Below the pieces are notes generated by a model. The model did not search any database, was not told the origin of the DNA, and saw nothing but the letters and a program-made list of their open reading frames with translations. This document shows positions 45,898 through 55,553 of a stretch of DNA of 64,000 nucleotides, piece by piece. The position numbers and the translations under genes were made by a program. Numbering within the stretch: the stretch's first letter is position 1; every line of letters begins with the position of its first letter. The stretch is from Verrucomicrobiota bacterium (lineage in GTDB: Bacteria; Verrucomicrobiota; Verrucomicrobiia; Chthoniobacterales; Xiphinematobacteraceae): positions 93,105 through 157,104 of the forward strand of contig JAHFTB010000001.1 of the NCBI GenBank assembly GCA_023269545.1, given 5' to 3'.

Positions 45898-46152
45898 CTA
45901 CTGGGTATCCGAAACAATGGCGTCGATTTTTCTCAAAAAAAACTCAGGATTTGCATAGTATTCCTTGACACAACCTTTACAGCAAAATTTTACTTCCCGG
46001 TTCTTGTAATCAATCATTACAGGTTCCCCCATGATTCCGCTGAATCTCTCTCCGGAAACGATACAATAAGTAAAAGGATAGGGAATTTTATTGGAATCAG
46101 CCAGGCTCAAAAAAGGCATGAGAAGACTACAAGCCGTCAGTTTAATTTTCAT
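45898..46152 (-). CDS. Small exported TRASH/YHS-like metal-binding protein
   Basis: An 84-residue protein with a short signal-like hydrophobic start (LTACSLLMPFLSLADS). The body has TYCIVSGERFSG and then REVKFCCKGCVKEYYANPEFFL, the cysteine pattern of TRASH/YHS domains that bind heavy metals. Start ATG 46152 is immediately preceded by a MITE insertion; the target duplication begins 1 bp upstream, so any original Shine-Dalgarno has been displaced. A longer frame to 46227 would be read through the MITE and is rejected. Confidence 0.7.
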   Translation of the reverse strand: MKIKLTACSLLMPFLSLADSNKIPYPFTYCIVSGERFSGIMGEPVMIDYKNREVKFCCKGCVKEYYANPEFFLRKIDAIVSDTQ

Positions 46153-46160
46153 TTTATTAA

Positions 46161-46242
46161 GTGATGTAACGCAAAAAAGAGAACCCTTGTGGGTGAAAAT
46201 GGTTTTTTTGCTCCCAGAGCTCCTCAAAGTGCGTAACGTCAG
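46161..46242 (+). repeat. MITE-like element family 1, copy E
   Basis: An 82 bp copy with ends GTGATGTAACGCA and TGCGTAACGTCAG and a perfect 7 bp target duplication TTATTAA (46154-46160, 46243-46249). It separates the TRASH/YHS-like gene from its upstream region, in the same relative orientation as copy C at mgtA. Confidence 0.92.
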
Positions 46243-46296
46243 TTATTAAAAAAGAGGTCTGTTCATTTCAGCAGACATTGTCATGACAACATATTT

Positions 46297-46929
46297 TTAC
46301 CAAGTAATGCGAAAGACACATTCATAGACTGCGGAATTCTTTCGACATTCCCGAAAGACCCGTCCTTCCAAAACCTTTTCGAACATTCCACGTTCCATTT
46401 GTTGCGCTTCGGGCCAAGTCTCAAAGATAGTGGAAATCGGGGTATGGCGTTCTACAATTCGAAATTCGTCACCCAGTTGAAATTCGGTCATATAGCCTTC
46501 ATAATCCCGAAGTTTAGCTAGCGTAATAGCGCGCTCTTTGTGTTTCAGTTCTCCCAGCTGCTCCCGATATTCGATAGTTTTTTGTTGGAAAAACAAAAGT
46601 AGCAATTTACCAGGAGCGGTCGGCCCAAATAGTAAGCGCGCATTTTCGAGAAGGGAGAGAGCAAAAGCATTGCTCTCCAAAGGAAAAAGCCCATTGGTTT
46701 TGGGCGTCAATCGATAGAGCAATTCGGGACGCCCCACCGCCTTCCGATTTTTTATCGTATCCAGATAGCCCTGGCGATGGAGATCAATGCAGTGCTGTTT
46801 GACTCCCATATAACTCATACTCAAGCGAGTTGCGAGATCTCTCACACAGAGTTCTCCTGCTTTTTTGAGATGTCGAATAATTACCAATCGTTGGCTCTTG
46901 CCAATTTCTTCGATCAGTTTCTGCTTCAT
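46297..46929 (-). CDS. SufR/ArsR-like winged-helix transcription regulator
   Basis: A 210-residue protein with an N-terminal winged helix (residues ~10-75: IIRHLKKAGELCVRDLATRL, MSYMGVKQHCIDLHRQGYLD), then GRPELLYRLTPKTNGLFP, which is typical of the SufR/COG2345 group. SufR proteins bind an iron-sulphur cluster through C-terminal cysteines; here two cysteines remain (ECRKNSAVYEC). It may control the adjacent small metal-binding gene, as both read leftward with a MITE between them. Confidence 0.82.
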   Translation of the reverse strand: MKQKLIEEIGKSQRLVIIRHLKKAGELCVRDLATRLSMSYMGVKQHCIDLHRQGYLDTIKNRKAVGRPELLYRLTPKTNGLFPLESNAFALSLLENARLLFGPTAPGKLLLLFFQQKTIEYREQLGELKHKERAITLAKLRDYEGYMTEFQLGDEFRIVERHTPISTIFETWPEAQQMERGMFEKVLEGRVFRECRKNSAVYECVFRITW

Positions 46930-47050
46930 GTGAGATATAATAGTAAACTAAGTGAATTTATAATAAAAACTCTATAAAATGAGCATGAATATGCCTGGGA
47001 TTTTCGCTATAATGGAAAAATATCCAAGCCTCTACATTCCAAATACATAC

Positions 47051-47659
47051 TTATCCTACCAAATATCGGCGGAGATGCCGTTTTAACTCTTCCCGAGCCC
47101 GGAAAAGCATGCTCTTCACCGCAGGAAGAGAAGCTCCCAAAACTTGAGCAATTTCCTCATAAGACATTTCCTCATAGCGGCGCAAAACCAAAGCTAATCG
47201 CTGTGGAGTGGGGAGCTGATCGATAGCCGCTTGAATCATCTCCTGCATCTCCCAGTCCAATATCTTCTGCGACGGCGAAAGAGTGGACAAATCTTTCAAT
47301 GTTTGCATTACTTCCTCGAATTCCACTCCACCGGAAATCAGCTTAAAACGCTGCCGGCGACGCATCTCATTAAATACCAAATTACGCATAATCGTCAGTA
47401 ACCAGGTCGTAAACTGAGCGCTGGGAACATAACGCTTTGCAGATTTCCATACCCGCACAAATACTTGTTGCGCCAAATCCTCCGCTTCTATCTCATCCCC
47501 TAGCATTTTAGTAATGGTGCCGAGCACGCGCAACTGATGACGCTCAATCAATACTTGGAAACATTCCTCACGACCGGCTTTGATTCCGGCCATTAGCTCA
47601 GCATCCGAAATTTCCGGCGGGTAATTTGTGTTGAGGGGGGGACACACAATATATTGCAA
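47051..47659 (-). CDS. ECF-type RNA polymerase sigma factor
   Basis: A 202-residue sigma-70 family member with region 2 (LIERHQLRVLGTITKML, DEIEAEDLAQQVFVRVWKSA, FTTWLLTIMRNLVFNEMRRR) and region 4 (LPTPQRLALVLRRYEEMSYEEIAQVLG, SLPAVKSMLFRAREELKRHL). No anti-sigma factor gene is adjacent, so the signal is unknown. The frame opens at a TTG (47659); the GTG at 47647 is a more natural start, or an ATG at 47593. Confidence 0.92.
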   Translation of the reverse strand: MQYIVCPPLNTNYPPEISDAELMAGIKAGREECFQVLIERHQLRVLGTITKMLGDEIEAEDLAQQVFVRVWKSAKRYVPSAQFTTWLLTIMRNLVFNEMRRRQRFKLISGGVEFEEVMQTLKDLSTLSPSQKILDWEMQEMIQAAIDQLPTPQRLALVLRRYEEMSYEEIAQVLGASLPAVKSMLFRAREELKRHLRRYLVG

Positions 47660-47736
47660 ATCTAATCAAAAAATTTCCTAAGATGCCCACTCTTTTCCAT
47701 TTTAACTGAAATTTTTATATTCGGAGACAAAAACTG

Positions 47737-47818
47737 ATTCCGCCCAGAAACTGGGCTTTCTTTAGCCATTCAGTTCTGGGAGGGAGGAAATTCGCAGCTT
47801 TTTTTAGGCTGTGGGCTC
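47737..47818. repeat. Repeat family 3 copy with GCCCAG/CTGGGC hairpin
   Basis: GCCCAGAAACTGGGCTTTCTTT (a 6 bp stem with T-rich tail on the plus strand) is followed by CAGTTCTGGGAG and AATTCGCAGCTTTTTTTAGG and CTGTGGG, which read on the minus strand as the CCCACAGCCTAAAAAAAGC start of the family. It fills the space between trmB and the sigma factor gene, both on the minus strand. Confidence 0.6.
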
Positions 47819-48372
47819 TAAGTTTTCCTGAGGACTAAGCAATAAATGGGAGCTCCGGAGACAATAAATCGTTTTTGAAATTCGGTCAGCGGAAATTCCG
47901 CATTATTTTCCCATTTTTCTTCGGAAAATTCGTTACAAGCTTTGGCTGCGGCTTGCATAGCAGCAAAATAGCCTGGATGATCCGTCATCAACCGCAAGTT
48001 TCCGGACGAAGTGAGAGCAGATGCGCATTTCTGCAAAAATTCAGAAGAAACCAGCCGGCGGCGATAATGGCGTCGTTTAGGCCAAGGATCAGGAAAGGAG
48101 ATATGAATGGTATGAATACCCGCCCGCGGAAGGAGTGTTTCCACTGCTTGCCGAGAATCCATCCACCATACTGTCGCATTAGTAAGAGAGTTCACGCGTC
48201 GCAGTGTCTTCTGATAGCGCAATTTTAAGCGTTCCACTCCGAGAAAAAATCGATTCGGGTATAGATGCGCCATAGCTTCCAGAAAGTGACCTCGTGCGCA
48301 TCCAAGATCGACTTCAATGGGGATCCCCGTTGGCAAGGGCACCATCCACTCAGATGTTGCGCAGGGCTCCAT
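47818..48372 (-). CDS. trmB: tRNA (guanine-N7-)-methyltransferase
   Basis: A 184-residue SAM-dependent enzyme methylating G46 of tRNA. The SAM site is EVDLGCARGHFLEAMA, the conserved catalytic segment is HISFPDPWPKRRHYRRRLV, and LRLMTDHPGYF follows. It is near the short end of the family because it lacks an N-terminal extension. The ATG at 48372 overlaps the 3' end of the upstream glycosyltransferase gene by 23 bp. Confidence 0.95.
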   Translation of the reverse strand: MEPCATSEWMVPLPTGIPIEVDLGCARGHFLEAMAHLYPNRFFLGVERLKLRYQKTLRRVNSLTNATVWWMDSRQAVETLLPRAGIHTIHISFPDPWPKRRHYRRRLVSSEFLQKCASALTSSGNLRLMTDHPGYFAAMQAAAKACNEFSEEKWENNAEFPLTEFQKRFIVSGAPIYCLVLRKT

Positions 48373-49675
48373 AGTGAGTCAAAAGCGATTTCAATGAACC
48401 AACTGCCTTTGAGATATCAAATTTTTCTTGAGCTAGCACTCGCCCCCGCGCTCCCATGGCTTCTGCTGCAGCGGGATCGTGCAAAAGTGTTCTGATAGCG
48501 GAAGCCAGCGCGTCGCAGTCCCCTTCATTCACTAAATAACCGGTTTCTCCGTGCACAACCATCTCGGGAATACCGGCAAGGCAAGTTGAAACTACCGGTA
48601 CTGATGCTGACATTGCTTCCATAATGACTGTAGGAAGGTTATCCATGCCACCATCTGATGCTGTTTTACAAGGAAGTACAAAAATAGAAGTACTGCCTAA
48701 TAAATCCGCTATTTCACTTTCTGTACGTGGCCCGACAATAAATACTTTTCCTTCCAAACCCGCATTTTGGACTTCTTGTTTCAGCGTTTTTTCTAGAGCA
48801 CCTTGTCCGACAATAAGACATTCAAATTTCTCATCCTTCAAAGTCGTACAAGCCTTAATAAGGTCAAAAAATCCCTTTTTTTCAATATATCGACCTACGG
48901 ATAAAATCCGAGGCGGATTGAAAAGATTTGTTCGAACAAATCGATTGAAAGAAATCCCATTATACACGCGATGAATTTTATGAGCATCGCTTGGAAAGCG
49001 CTCACTGAGCCAGTTGACACTGAAATCGGTTTCTGTCACTACGAATTCGGCTTCTCTCAGAAGATCAGCCAAATGCTTCTCCTGAGAAGTCGAATTCACC
49101 CAAAAATCGTTTGCATGAGCGGTGAAGCTATATCGAATTCCAGCTGCTTTTTTCATCCAATATGCAGTACGGGTAGCAACTCCCGCAAAATGTACGTGTA
49201 CATGCCGCACTTCCAGCTGTTCTAAAATGGGAATTAACCATGCAGTCTGCTCCGCTCGTTTTTTCTCTTTTCCCCACTCCGATGCTAGCTGTGCACGGAT
49301 AGCCTGAATTCGATTTTTTTCCTCTCTTTGAGTTTTCCGAGCCCAGCGCCTGATATTCTTAGGAAAATAAGAGGTCAATCCTGTAAGGCGGGAGGGGAAA
49401 TCTTGTACGGAGTCATCGGCAGACATCCACATCGAAAAAATCGGAAACTGTAGCCCCTGATTGAGCATTTCTTCCACTTCGCGGAAACAAAATGTCTGAG
49501 TAAACGAAGGAAAAGATTCAAAAAGATACGCAAATGCATGTGGCGCTTTTGGTATTCGCGAAAGAGATATTGAGTTCTCATTAAACCGGATCTCCTCCTT
49601 ATGATCTGTTTCCGCATGACCACCAAACAGAGCCCGCCAAATACGACCGAAAGGGCCGATTTTAAGCTTCTTCAT
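48350..49675 (-). CDS. Glycosyltransferase family 4
   Basis: A 441-residue GT-B enzyme. The N-terminal FESFPSFTQTFCFREVEEM resembles colanic-acid/exopolysaccharide transferases (WcaL-type). The C-terminal donor domain has PPRILSVGRYIEKKGFFDLI, CKTASDGGMDNLPTVIMEAM, and SCLAGIPE-like VSTCLAGIPEMV. It lies between clpX and trmB. The donor and acceptor are unknown. Confidence 0.92.
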   Translation of the reverse strand: MKKLKIGPFGRIWRALFGGHAETDHKEEIRFNENSISLSRIPKAPHAFAYLFESFPSFTQTFCFREVEEMLNQGLQFPIFSMWMSADDSVQDFPSRLTGLTSYFPKNIRRWARKTQREEKNRIQAIRAQLASEWGKEKKRAEQTAWLIPILEQLEVRHVHVHFAGVATRTAYWMKKAAGIRYSFTAHANDFWVNSTSQEKHLADLLREAEFVVTETDFSVNWLSERFPSDAHKIHRVYNGISFNRFVRTNLFNPPRILSVGRYIEKKGFFDLIKACTTLKDEKFECLIVGQGALEKTLKQEVQNAGLEGKVFIVGPRTESEIADLLGSTSIFVLPCKTASDGGMDNLPTVIMEAMSASVPVVSTCLAGIPEMVVHGETGYLVNEGDCDALASAIRTLLHDPAAAEAMGARGRVLAQEKFDISKAVGSLKSLLTHYGALRNI

Positions 49676-49741
49676 AAAAGGTGGTTGCTACGAAAAAAGC
49701 ACCACACCTGGGCATTGTGCTTGGGAATCGATCGTGGATCA

Positions 49742-51010
49742 TTAAGCAGCATCCTTATCCTGCTTCCTACGAATCAAAGGCTCTTTTTTCCCCTCCACGA
49801 CAGCCCGATTGATCGTTATTTCCACAATATCATTTCTGCTGGGAGCTTCATACATAATATCCAGCATGATACGCTCTAACATAGACCGCAGGGCTCTGGC
49901 TCCCGTTCCCTTCCGTATTGCCTCGGCTGCTAAGGCACGTACTGCATCTTTGGTAAAATTGAGGTTCACGCCATCCATAGCCAACAGTTTTTTATACTGT
50001 TTGGACATCGCGTTGCGCGGATCGAGCAGAATCTGACAAAGGTCACTTTCTGTAAGTGGATTCAGCGGTGCCACCACAGGAAGACGCCCAATAAATTCAG
50101 GAATCAGACCAAAAGTGAGCAGGTCTTCCGGTTCCACTCCGCGCAGATTTTCCTGAGAAACGGATGGTTCCTTCGGAAAACGGAAACCTATTGATTTTCC
50201 ACCGATACGACGTTGAATAATTTTTTCCAATCCCACGAATGCCCCACCACAGATAAAGAGAATACGTTCCGTATTTACCGAAATATATTCCTGATGGGGG
50301 TGCTTGCGCCCTCCTTGAGGAGGCACATTGCAAGTGGTTCCTTCAAGAATTTTTAAGAGAGCTTGTTGGACTCCCTCTCCGGAAACGTCTCGAGTAATAC
50401 TTACATTATCCGTTTTACGTCCGATTTTATCGATTTCATCAATATAGACGATTCCGATTTCAGCTCGTTTTACATCATAATCGGCATTTTGTAAGAGACG
50501 CAGGATAATATTTTCCACGTCTTCGCCTACATATCCCGCTTCTGTAATAGTGGTGGCATCCGCCATACAGAACGGAACATCTAAGATACCCGCCAGTGTT
50601 CGCGCCAGAAGGGTCTTACCAGACCCAGTTGGCCCTAATAGGAGGATATTACTCTTTTCGATTTCCACATCAGCAAAAGAATCCAGTGGAATCATTGCTG
50701 AGGAAGAAGTCGAAGTATCAAATAAAACGCGTTTGTAATGATTATGAACAGCTACCGCCAAGGTCCTTTTGGCAAGGTCCTGTCCAACGACATATTGATC
50801 CAGCTCGTGTTTAATGTCCACCGGCTTAAGAATACAAACCTGTGGCTTTTGCCGATGAGCATCCTCCCCCAGTTCCTTTTCCAAAATCCCCTTGCAAACC
50901 GTAATGCAGCTATCGCAAATGTAAACACCTGGACCAGCGATAAGTTTGCGTACCTCCGAATGGCTTTTGCCACAGAAAGAACACATTGTCAGATTATTGG
51001 GTCGGACCAT
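49742..51010 (-). CDS. clpX: ATP-dependent Clp protease ATP-binding subunit ClpX
   Basis: A 422-residue AAA+ unfoldase. The N-terminal zinc-binding domain has CSFCGKS and CDSCITVC. The P loop is [14 protein letters not shown], Walker B is [11 protein letters not shown], and the ClpP-contact loop IGF is in SIGFRFP. It unfolds substrates for ClpP. The order tig-clpP-clpX on one strand is the classical arrangement, with 120 bp between clpP and clpX. Confidence 0.97.
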   Translation of the reverse strand: MVRPNNLTMCSFCGKSHSEVRKLIAGPGVYICDSCITVCKGILEKELGEDAHRQKPQVCILKPVDIKHELDQYVVGQDLAKRTLAVAVHNHYKRVLFDTSTSSSAMIPLDSFADVEIEKSNILLLGPTGSGKTLLARTLAGILDVPFCMADATTITEAGYVGEDVENIILRLLQNADYDVKRAEIGIVYIDEIDKIGRKTDNVSITRDVSGEGVQQALLKILEGTTCNVPPQGGRKHPHQEYISVNTERILFICGGAFVGLEKIIQRRIGGKSIGFRFPKEPSVSQENLRGVEPEDLLTFGLIPEFIGRLPVVAPLNPLTESDLCQILLDPRNAMSKQYKKLLAMDGVNLNFTKDAVRALAAEAIRKGTGARALRSMLERIMLDIMYEAPSRNDIVEITINRAVVEGKKEPLIRRKQDKDAA

Positions 51011-51130
51011 GGTTGCTCGGGAGATTTAGAGCACTTTAGTATACGGCACAGTGGGCTAAAATGCTCTCTCTTATTTATTGATATCGGAAATCAGAAATAA
51101 AGTCCAAACTTCTTAAAGCGTTTTAGTGCC

Positions 51131-51886
51131 CTAAACAGTGGGTGGATCTCCCTGAGCTTTGGATTCTTTATCCGCCTGAGCTTTGGATTCTTTATCCGCC
51201 TGAGCTTTGGATTCTTTATCCGCCGCAAGATTGGACTCTTTGAGAGAATGGATCACTTCATCCACTAAGCCATAGTCTTTAGCTTCTTGAGCCGTCATGT
51301 AATAGTCGCGATCCGCATCCTTTTCCACAATTTCCACCGGCTTTCCAGTGTGCTTAGAAAGAATTCCGTTCAACCGTTTTTTGAGTTTGAACATAAACTC
51401 CACCTGCCGCTCGACATCGCTTGCTTGCCCTTGCGCTCCTCCGGAAACTTGATGGATCATGATATCCGAATTTGGAAGTGCATACCGCTTACCTTTGGCC
51501 CCTGCGGCGAGAAGAACCGCTCCCATACTGGCTGCAATTCCCATACAATATGTAGTGACGTCGCAAGTGACAAACTGCATGGTATCATAAATTGCCAAGC
51601 CAGCGGTTACAGATCCTCCCGGCGAATTAATGTAAATGTTGATGTCTTTTTTTCCATCTTCCATTTGTAAAAACAGCATCTGCGCAATCACTAAATTTGC
51701 CACAGTATCGTCAATTGGCGTCCCTATAAAAATAATACGATCTTTGAGCAGACGGGAATAGATGTCGTAACTACGTTCTCCTCGTCCGGTTTGTTCGACA
51801 ACGATGGGGACGAGGACACTATTTTGAGGAGATTGATACATAGAATGGAAATTAAGAGGAATAGTTTTGCTGCGGGGAAGGATCAT
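51131..51886 (-). CDS. clpP: ATP-dependent Clp protease proteolytic subunit ClpP with repeat tail
   Basis: A 251-residue serine protease. Catalytic Ser is in [11 protein letters not shown], His in IMIHQVSGG, and Asp in [10 protein letters not shown]. The core ends near residue 220. After it comes a charged tail of three [12 protein letters not shown] repeats, encoded by 24 bp tandem repeats, which is absent from ordinary ClpP. The start at 51886 overlaps the tig stop (ATGA); an internal ATG at 51841 ([10 protein letters not shown]) gives the more usual N-terminus. Confidence 0.95.
   Translation of the reverse strand: MILPRSKTIPLNFHSMYQSPQNSVLVPIVVEQTGRGERSYDIYSRLLKDRIIFIGTPIDDTVANLVIAQMLFLQMEDGKKDINIYINSPGGSVTAGLAIYDTMQFVTCDVTTYCMGIAASMGAVLLAAGAKGKRYALPNSDIMIHQVSGGAQGQASDVERQVEFMFKLKKRLNGILSKHTGKPVEIVEKDADRDYYMTAQEAKDYGLVDEVIHSLKESNLAADKESKAQADKESKAQADKESKAQGDPPTV
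51152..51223 (-). repeat. Three 24 bp tandem repeats in clpP
   Basis: CTGAGCTTTGGATTCTTTAT plus four bases is repeated three times without change (51152-51175, 51176-51199, 51200-51223). In frame it encodes the octapeptide ADKESKAQ, with phase depending on start. The lack of silent changes indicates recent expansion. Confidence 0.95.
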
Positions 51887-53223
51887 GCAGCAGACGCTGT
51901 CTTAGGCTTGTCTGATGCAGGCTCGCGCACCGTAGCATTGGCTACGATGAAATCAAGAGCCTTATCTAACAGAATTTCCTCGCGCATTGCAGAGAATGCA
52001 TTTTTACGGCTTAAATCCTTAACCAGTTTTGGTACTGTAATATTATAACGCTGAGACATTTGTAAAATTCTCGCCGAAAGATCTTCCTGCGTGGCCTGTA
52101 TATTTTCCTTTTCAGCAATTTTCAGCAGCAAAAAGGAACCTAACACCCGATCTCGAGCGTTTTTTTCAGCCAACCCCACAATTTCGTGCTCTTGAGCCCG
52201 CAGCTCCGCACTTTCAATACCCCGTGCCTGATTTTCTTCTACAATCTCTCGAAGGATCCTTTGCATTTCGGACCGAACGAGGTGACCCGGAACTTCGGAT
52301 TCCACTTGAGAGAGAAGATGGTCTATCACTTCCTGGCGCTTACGGGATTCAAAAGTTTGCCGAGCATTATCTTCCATCCTTTGTCGTAAAAGAGCCTTTA
52401 ACTCTTCCAGAGTTTTTCCAGGAAGAATTCTAGCAGCTAATTCATCCGACCATTCAGGCAAGACCTCTTTATTGATGCCCTCCAGGATTGCTTCAAACGC
52501 AATTTTCCTTCCACGGAGCTCCTCTATCGGGAACTCTGCATTCACTTCCAATTCAAAACTTTTCGTTTCGTCGGGCTTCATCCCTAAAAGAGCATCGCTG
52601 AAACCAGGAAGAAGTGCGTCAGGTTTCAGTTGAATCCAAGCGTTTTTACCCGCTAGCAAACGTTTGGGAGCTTGCGGGATGACTTCTTCGAGTGGTTTGC
52701 CATCAAGTTGAGTGGAATAACTGATTACGGAGAGATCTTCCATTTCCAAACCGCGACCTTCCACCGGTTCATACGTCGCATAGCCTTGTCGCAAGCTCTC
52801 AAATGTTTGTGTGAAGGCCTCCTCACTTACGACTGGAGCTGGAATTTCGAGCCCAATTCCAGTGTAAGGAGGCAACTCAAAGGTCGGAGCAGTGACCACT
52901 TTGGCTGAAAATCGAAGCGGACGATTTTTTTCCAATTCAATCTTCTCCACATTAAGAACGGAAATGACCTCTAATTCCTTACTCTTGATCGCTTCTTCCA
53001 ACGATGAATCGAGCAATTTGCGCTGGAGTTCCTGTCGGATCTCTTTGGCAAACCGAGATTCAATCAGTTTCTTAGGAGCGGATCCCTTTCGATACCCCTG
53101 GAGAGAAGCATGCTTTTTAAATTCATCCACCACATCGTCCCACTCACGGACCACTCGATCCACGGGAACTTCCACATGCAAGGTGACAAGGCAATTAGGC
53201 TGACGTTCTTCAACTACATTCAT
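51883..53223 (-). CDS. tig: Trigger factor
   Basis: A 446-residue ribosome-associated chaperone and prolyl isomerase. The ribosome-binding segment is [20 protein letters not shown] (canonical GFRxGKxP replaced by GYRKGSAP). An FKBP-like middle domain and a helical C-terminal domain follow. The start MNVVEERQ at 53223 is preferred to 53238. It is first in the tig-clpP-clpX run. Confidence 0.95.
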   Translation of the reverse strand: MNVVEERQPNCLVTLHVEVPVDRVVREWDDVVDEFKKHASLQGYRKGSAPKKLIESRFAKEIRQELQRKLLDSSLEEAIKSKELEVISVLNVEKIELEKNRPLRFSAKVVTAPTFELPPYTGIGLEIPAPVVSEEAFTQTFESLRQGYATYEPVEGRGLEMEDLSVISYSTQLDGKPLEEVIPQAPKRLLAGKNAWIQLKPDALLPGFSDALLGMKPDETKSFELEVNAEFPIEELRGRKIAFEAILEGINKEVLPEWSDELAARILPGKTLEELKALLRQRMEDNARQTFESRKRQEVIDHLLSQVESEVPGHLVRSEMQRILREIVEENQARGIESAELRAQEHEIVGLAEKNARDRVLGSFLLLKIAEKENIQATQEDLSARILQMSQRYNITVPKLVKDLSRKNAFSAMREEILLDKALDFIVANATVREPASDKPKTASAA

Positions 53224-53389
53224 TAGGACAAATACCAAGAACTAAACATACTCGGAGCATCCGGACAACTCATTTAAGACAAAATACTGTCGCCATATCA
53301 TCACCTCCGGAAGTACAAAAATTGGTTCGCCACCGGAATGATTCACAGCTTTTCTGACAGGTTTTATCAGTAAAAATTAGTAAAAATCT

Positions 53390-53417
53390 CTGACAATAAC
53401 ATGGTTCCATATAAATT
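53390..53417 (+). promoter_or_regulatory. Possible promoter of the oligopeptide transporter operon
   Basis: CTGACA at 53390-53395 and TAAATT at 53412-53417 are separated by 16 bp and lie about 30 bp upstream of the first operon gene. The match to the sigma-70 consensus is moderate. Confidence 0.3.
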
Positions 53418-53447
53418 TAAGTCGCTTTATAAAAAAGAAATAAGCGC

Positions 53448-55553
53448 ATGATTCGAGCCATCCTCATCGGAGCTCCCGCATTATTTGTCATTTTGATTGT
53501 GGCATCATTTTTGAATGCCCTCTCCCTTTCTTCAAAGAAAAAGAACGAAATGACCATTTCGCTGGCGGGCGATCCTCAAAATTTTAATCCCATCCAGTGC
53601 ACCGATTCCCCTTCCGCCACAATTTCTAATGACATTTTTGATGGCCTTTTAAAATTCGATGAAAATTTGGAGTTAGCTCCGGAATTAGCCCACTCCTGGA
53701 CCTTGAGCCAGACCACCACCTTTTTCTTTGCGAACGCCACAGACGCAACCCATGCCCTCACCACCCTCCAAGCAAATTCTACAAAATGGGCTGAATGGCA
53801 TGTGACAAATGCTTTCTCCCAAGGCAATCGACTAATCGTATCCCTTTCCCTACCAGGCGTCTCCGATTCTCATCACATTGCCTCACTCATTTCTCCACTT
53901 CCTGTTTCCGTCCTCCGCGTGGATTTGGAAAAGGATTCTGCGCGTAAAGCTCTTACTGCATCCCATACGGCACAAACAGCACCGGCCTTCGCAAGCATGC
54001 TTCTGCCAGAAAAAATGTGGTATGACTACGATACCGCCTACGAAGCCACTATCGTCGGCAAACCGGAATCCACCTTGCAGGAGTTAACGGCATTCCATTC
54101 TCCAAAAGGCTCTTTCCCAGGCACGGTACAAATACTTCAAACCCGTCAGTTTATTGCCGAACCTCAAATCGACTTCGAACTGCGCCGTGACGTCAAATGG
54201 CAAGATGGCGCTCCCTTTTCCGCACGGGATGTCGCATTCACTTTTCGTTCCATTATGGACGAAAATGTCCATTCTCCACGCAAAGCAGATTTCGACAAAG
54301 TACTAAAGGTCGAGACTCCGGCCCCCTATCACGTCCGTATCACCTATCGCGATCCCTATTCCCCGGCATTGGAAAGTTGGAGCATAGGAATGCTACCCGC
54401 TCATATTCTGGAAGGTAAAACCTCCTCCTGGTGGGCTGAAAATTTCAATCGCCATCCGATCGGTACCGGTCCATTCAAATTCAAAGAATGGAAGACCAAT
54501 GAATACATTCATCTCTCGAGAAACCCTCTTTATTTTGATACCCCTCCATGGTTGGACGGTTTGACCTATCGCATTATTCCGGACGTCCTCACTCAACGAC
54601 TAGCTTTTGAAACCCATCAAGTGGACTTCTGGGGTGTGGATCCTTGGGCGGTTCAATCCACCGAGAAAAATCCAAATTATCAACTCTACTCCACCATCGC
54701 TACTCAATATGGATACATCGGCTGGAATCTCAGACATCCTCTCTTTCAAGATCCGCGTGTTCGTGTAGCCCTCGCTCAAGCCGTAAACATTCCGGCAATC
54801 GTTCGTTTTATCTTTTATAGACAGGCAGTCCAAAGCACAGGCAACTTTACTCCTAATGCATGGTATTTTGACCCCAAAATACGCCCCTATGCGTATGCCC
54901 CTAGCAAGGCCGCCTCCTTATTAGACGCAGCCGGCTGGAAACAAGGGAGGGACGGCATCCGGGTCAAAGATGGCAAACGCCTTTCTTTTACTCTGATTAC
55001 TCCTAGTAATAGAGAAATCAACAAGGACATCGCGACTCTCACCCAAGCTGACCTGAAAAAAATCGGCGTAGAAATAAAAATTGAGAACTACGAATGGTCC
55101 GTATTTTTGAGCCAGCATATTATGAAGCAGGACTTCGATGCAGTGGTTCTCGCCTGGGCAGGTGGCAACTATGATCAATATCAAATCTGGTCTTCCTCCC
55201 AAACCAAGCCAGGACTCTTGAATTTCGTAGGATACTCCAACCCTAAAGTAGATCAGCTCTTGGAGCGGATTCGCCAGGAATATGACCGTGGAGAAATCAT
55301 CCGGCTTGCTAGCGAACTTCAAAACACAATTTATTCCGATCAACCCTATCTCTTTATTTTTGTTCCAAACAATATCACGTCAATTTGGAAAAACACCTTC
55401 CGCATCTATCGGCCCGACGGCCGAGGAGGATTTATCGACACCCCGATTACTCCCACCAAAGCCGGCTGGTCTTACTATTCCAAATGGTTTTACCGTCCTG
55501 AATATGCCTCTCGACTCCCCCACCCTTCGACCGAAAAAAAATCCTCTCAATGA
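53448..55553 (+). CDS. Oligopeptide ABC transporter substrate-binding protein (SBP family 5)
   Basis: A 701-residue periplasmic or membrane-tethered binding protein. The N-terminus has one hydrophobic segment (residues ~4-25). Family 5 marks are SLAGDPQNFNPIQCTDS, VKWQDGAPFSARDVAFTFRSI, HPIGTGPFKFKEWK, and VRVALAQAVNIPAI. It is ~150 residues longer than E. coli DppA/OppA, with an insert between residues ~85 and ~230. It starts an operon with two permeases and one ATPase (ATGA overlap with the next gene). Substrates may be peptides or, as in some relatives, nickel or opines. Confidence 0.93.
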   Translation: MIRAILIGAPALFVILIVASFLNALSLSSKKKNEMTISLAGDPQNFNPIQCTDSPSATISNDIFDGLLKFDENLELAPELAHSWTLSQTTTFFFANATDATHALTTLQANSTKWAEWHVTNAFSQGNRLIVSLSLPGVSDSHHIASLISPLPVSVLRVDLEKDSARKALTASHTAQTAPAFASMLLPEKMWYDYDTAYEATIVGKPESTLQELTAFHSPKGSFPGTVQILQTRQFIAEPQIDFELRRDVKWQDGAPFSARDVAFTFRSIMDENVHSPRKADFDKVLKVETPAPYHVRITYRDPYSPALESWSIGMLPAHILEGKTSSWWAENFNRHPIGTGPFKFKEWKTNEYIHLSRNPLYFDTPPWLDGLTYRIIPDVLTQRLAFETHQVDFWGVDPWAVQSTEKNPNYQLYSTIATQYGYIGWNLRHPLFQDPRVRVALAQAVNIPAIVRFIFYRQAVQSTGNFTPNAWYFDPKIRPYAYAPSKAASLLDAAGWKQGRDGIRVKDGKRLSFTLITPSNREINKDIATLTQADLKKIGVEIKIENYEWSVFLSQHIMKQDFDAVVLAWAGGNYDQYQIWSSSQTKPGLLNFVGYSNPKVDQLLERIRQEYDRGEIIRLASELQNTIYSDQPYLFIFVPNNITSIWKNTFRIYRPDGRGGFIDTPITPTKAGWSYYSKWFYRPEYASRLPHPSTEKKSSQ

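Noticed and set aside
46153..46227. N-terminal extension of the TRASH/YHS-like protein
   Set aside because: The extension is read through MITE copy E; the ATG at 46152 is followed by a signal-like segment and is the better start.
51152..51223. Possible CRISPR-like repeats
   Set aside because: The repeats are head-to-tail with no spacers and keep the clpP reading frame, so they are a coding tandem repeat.
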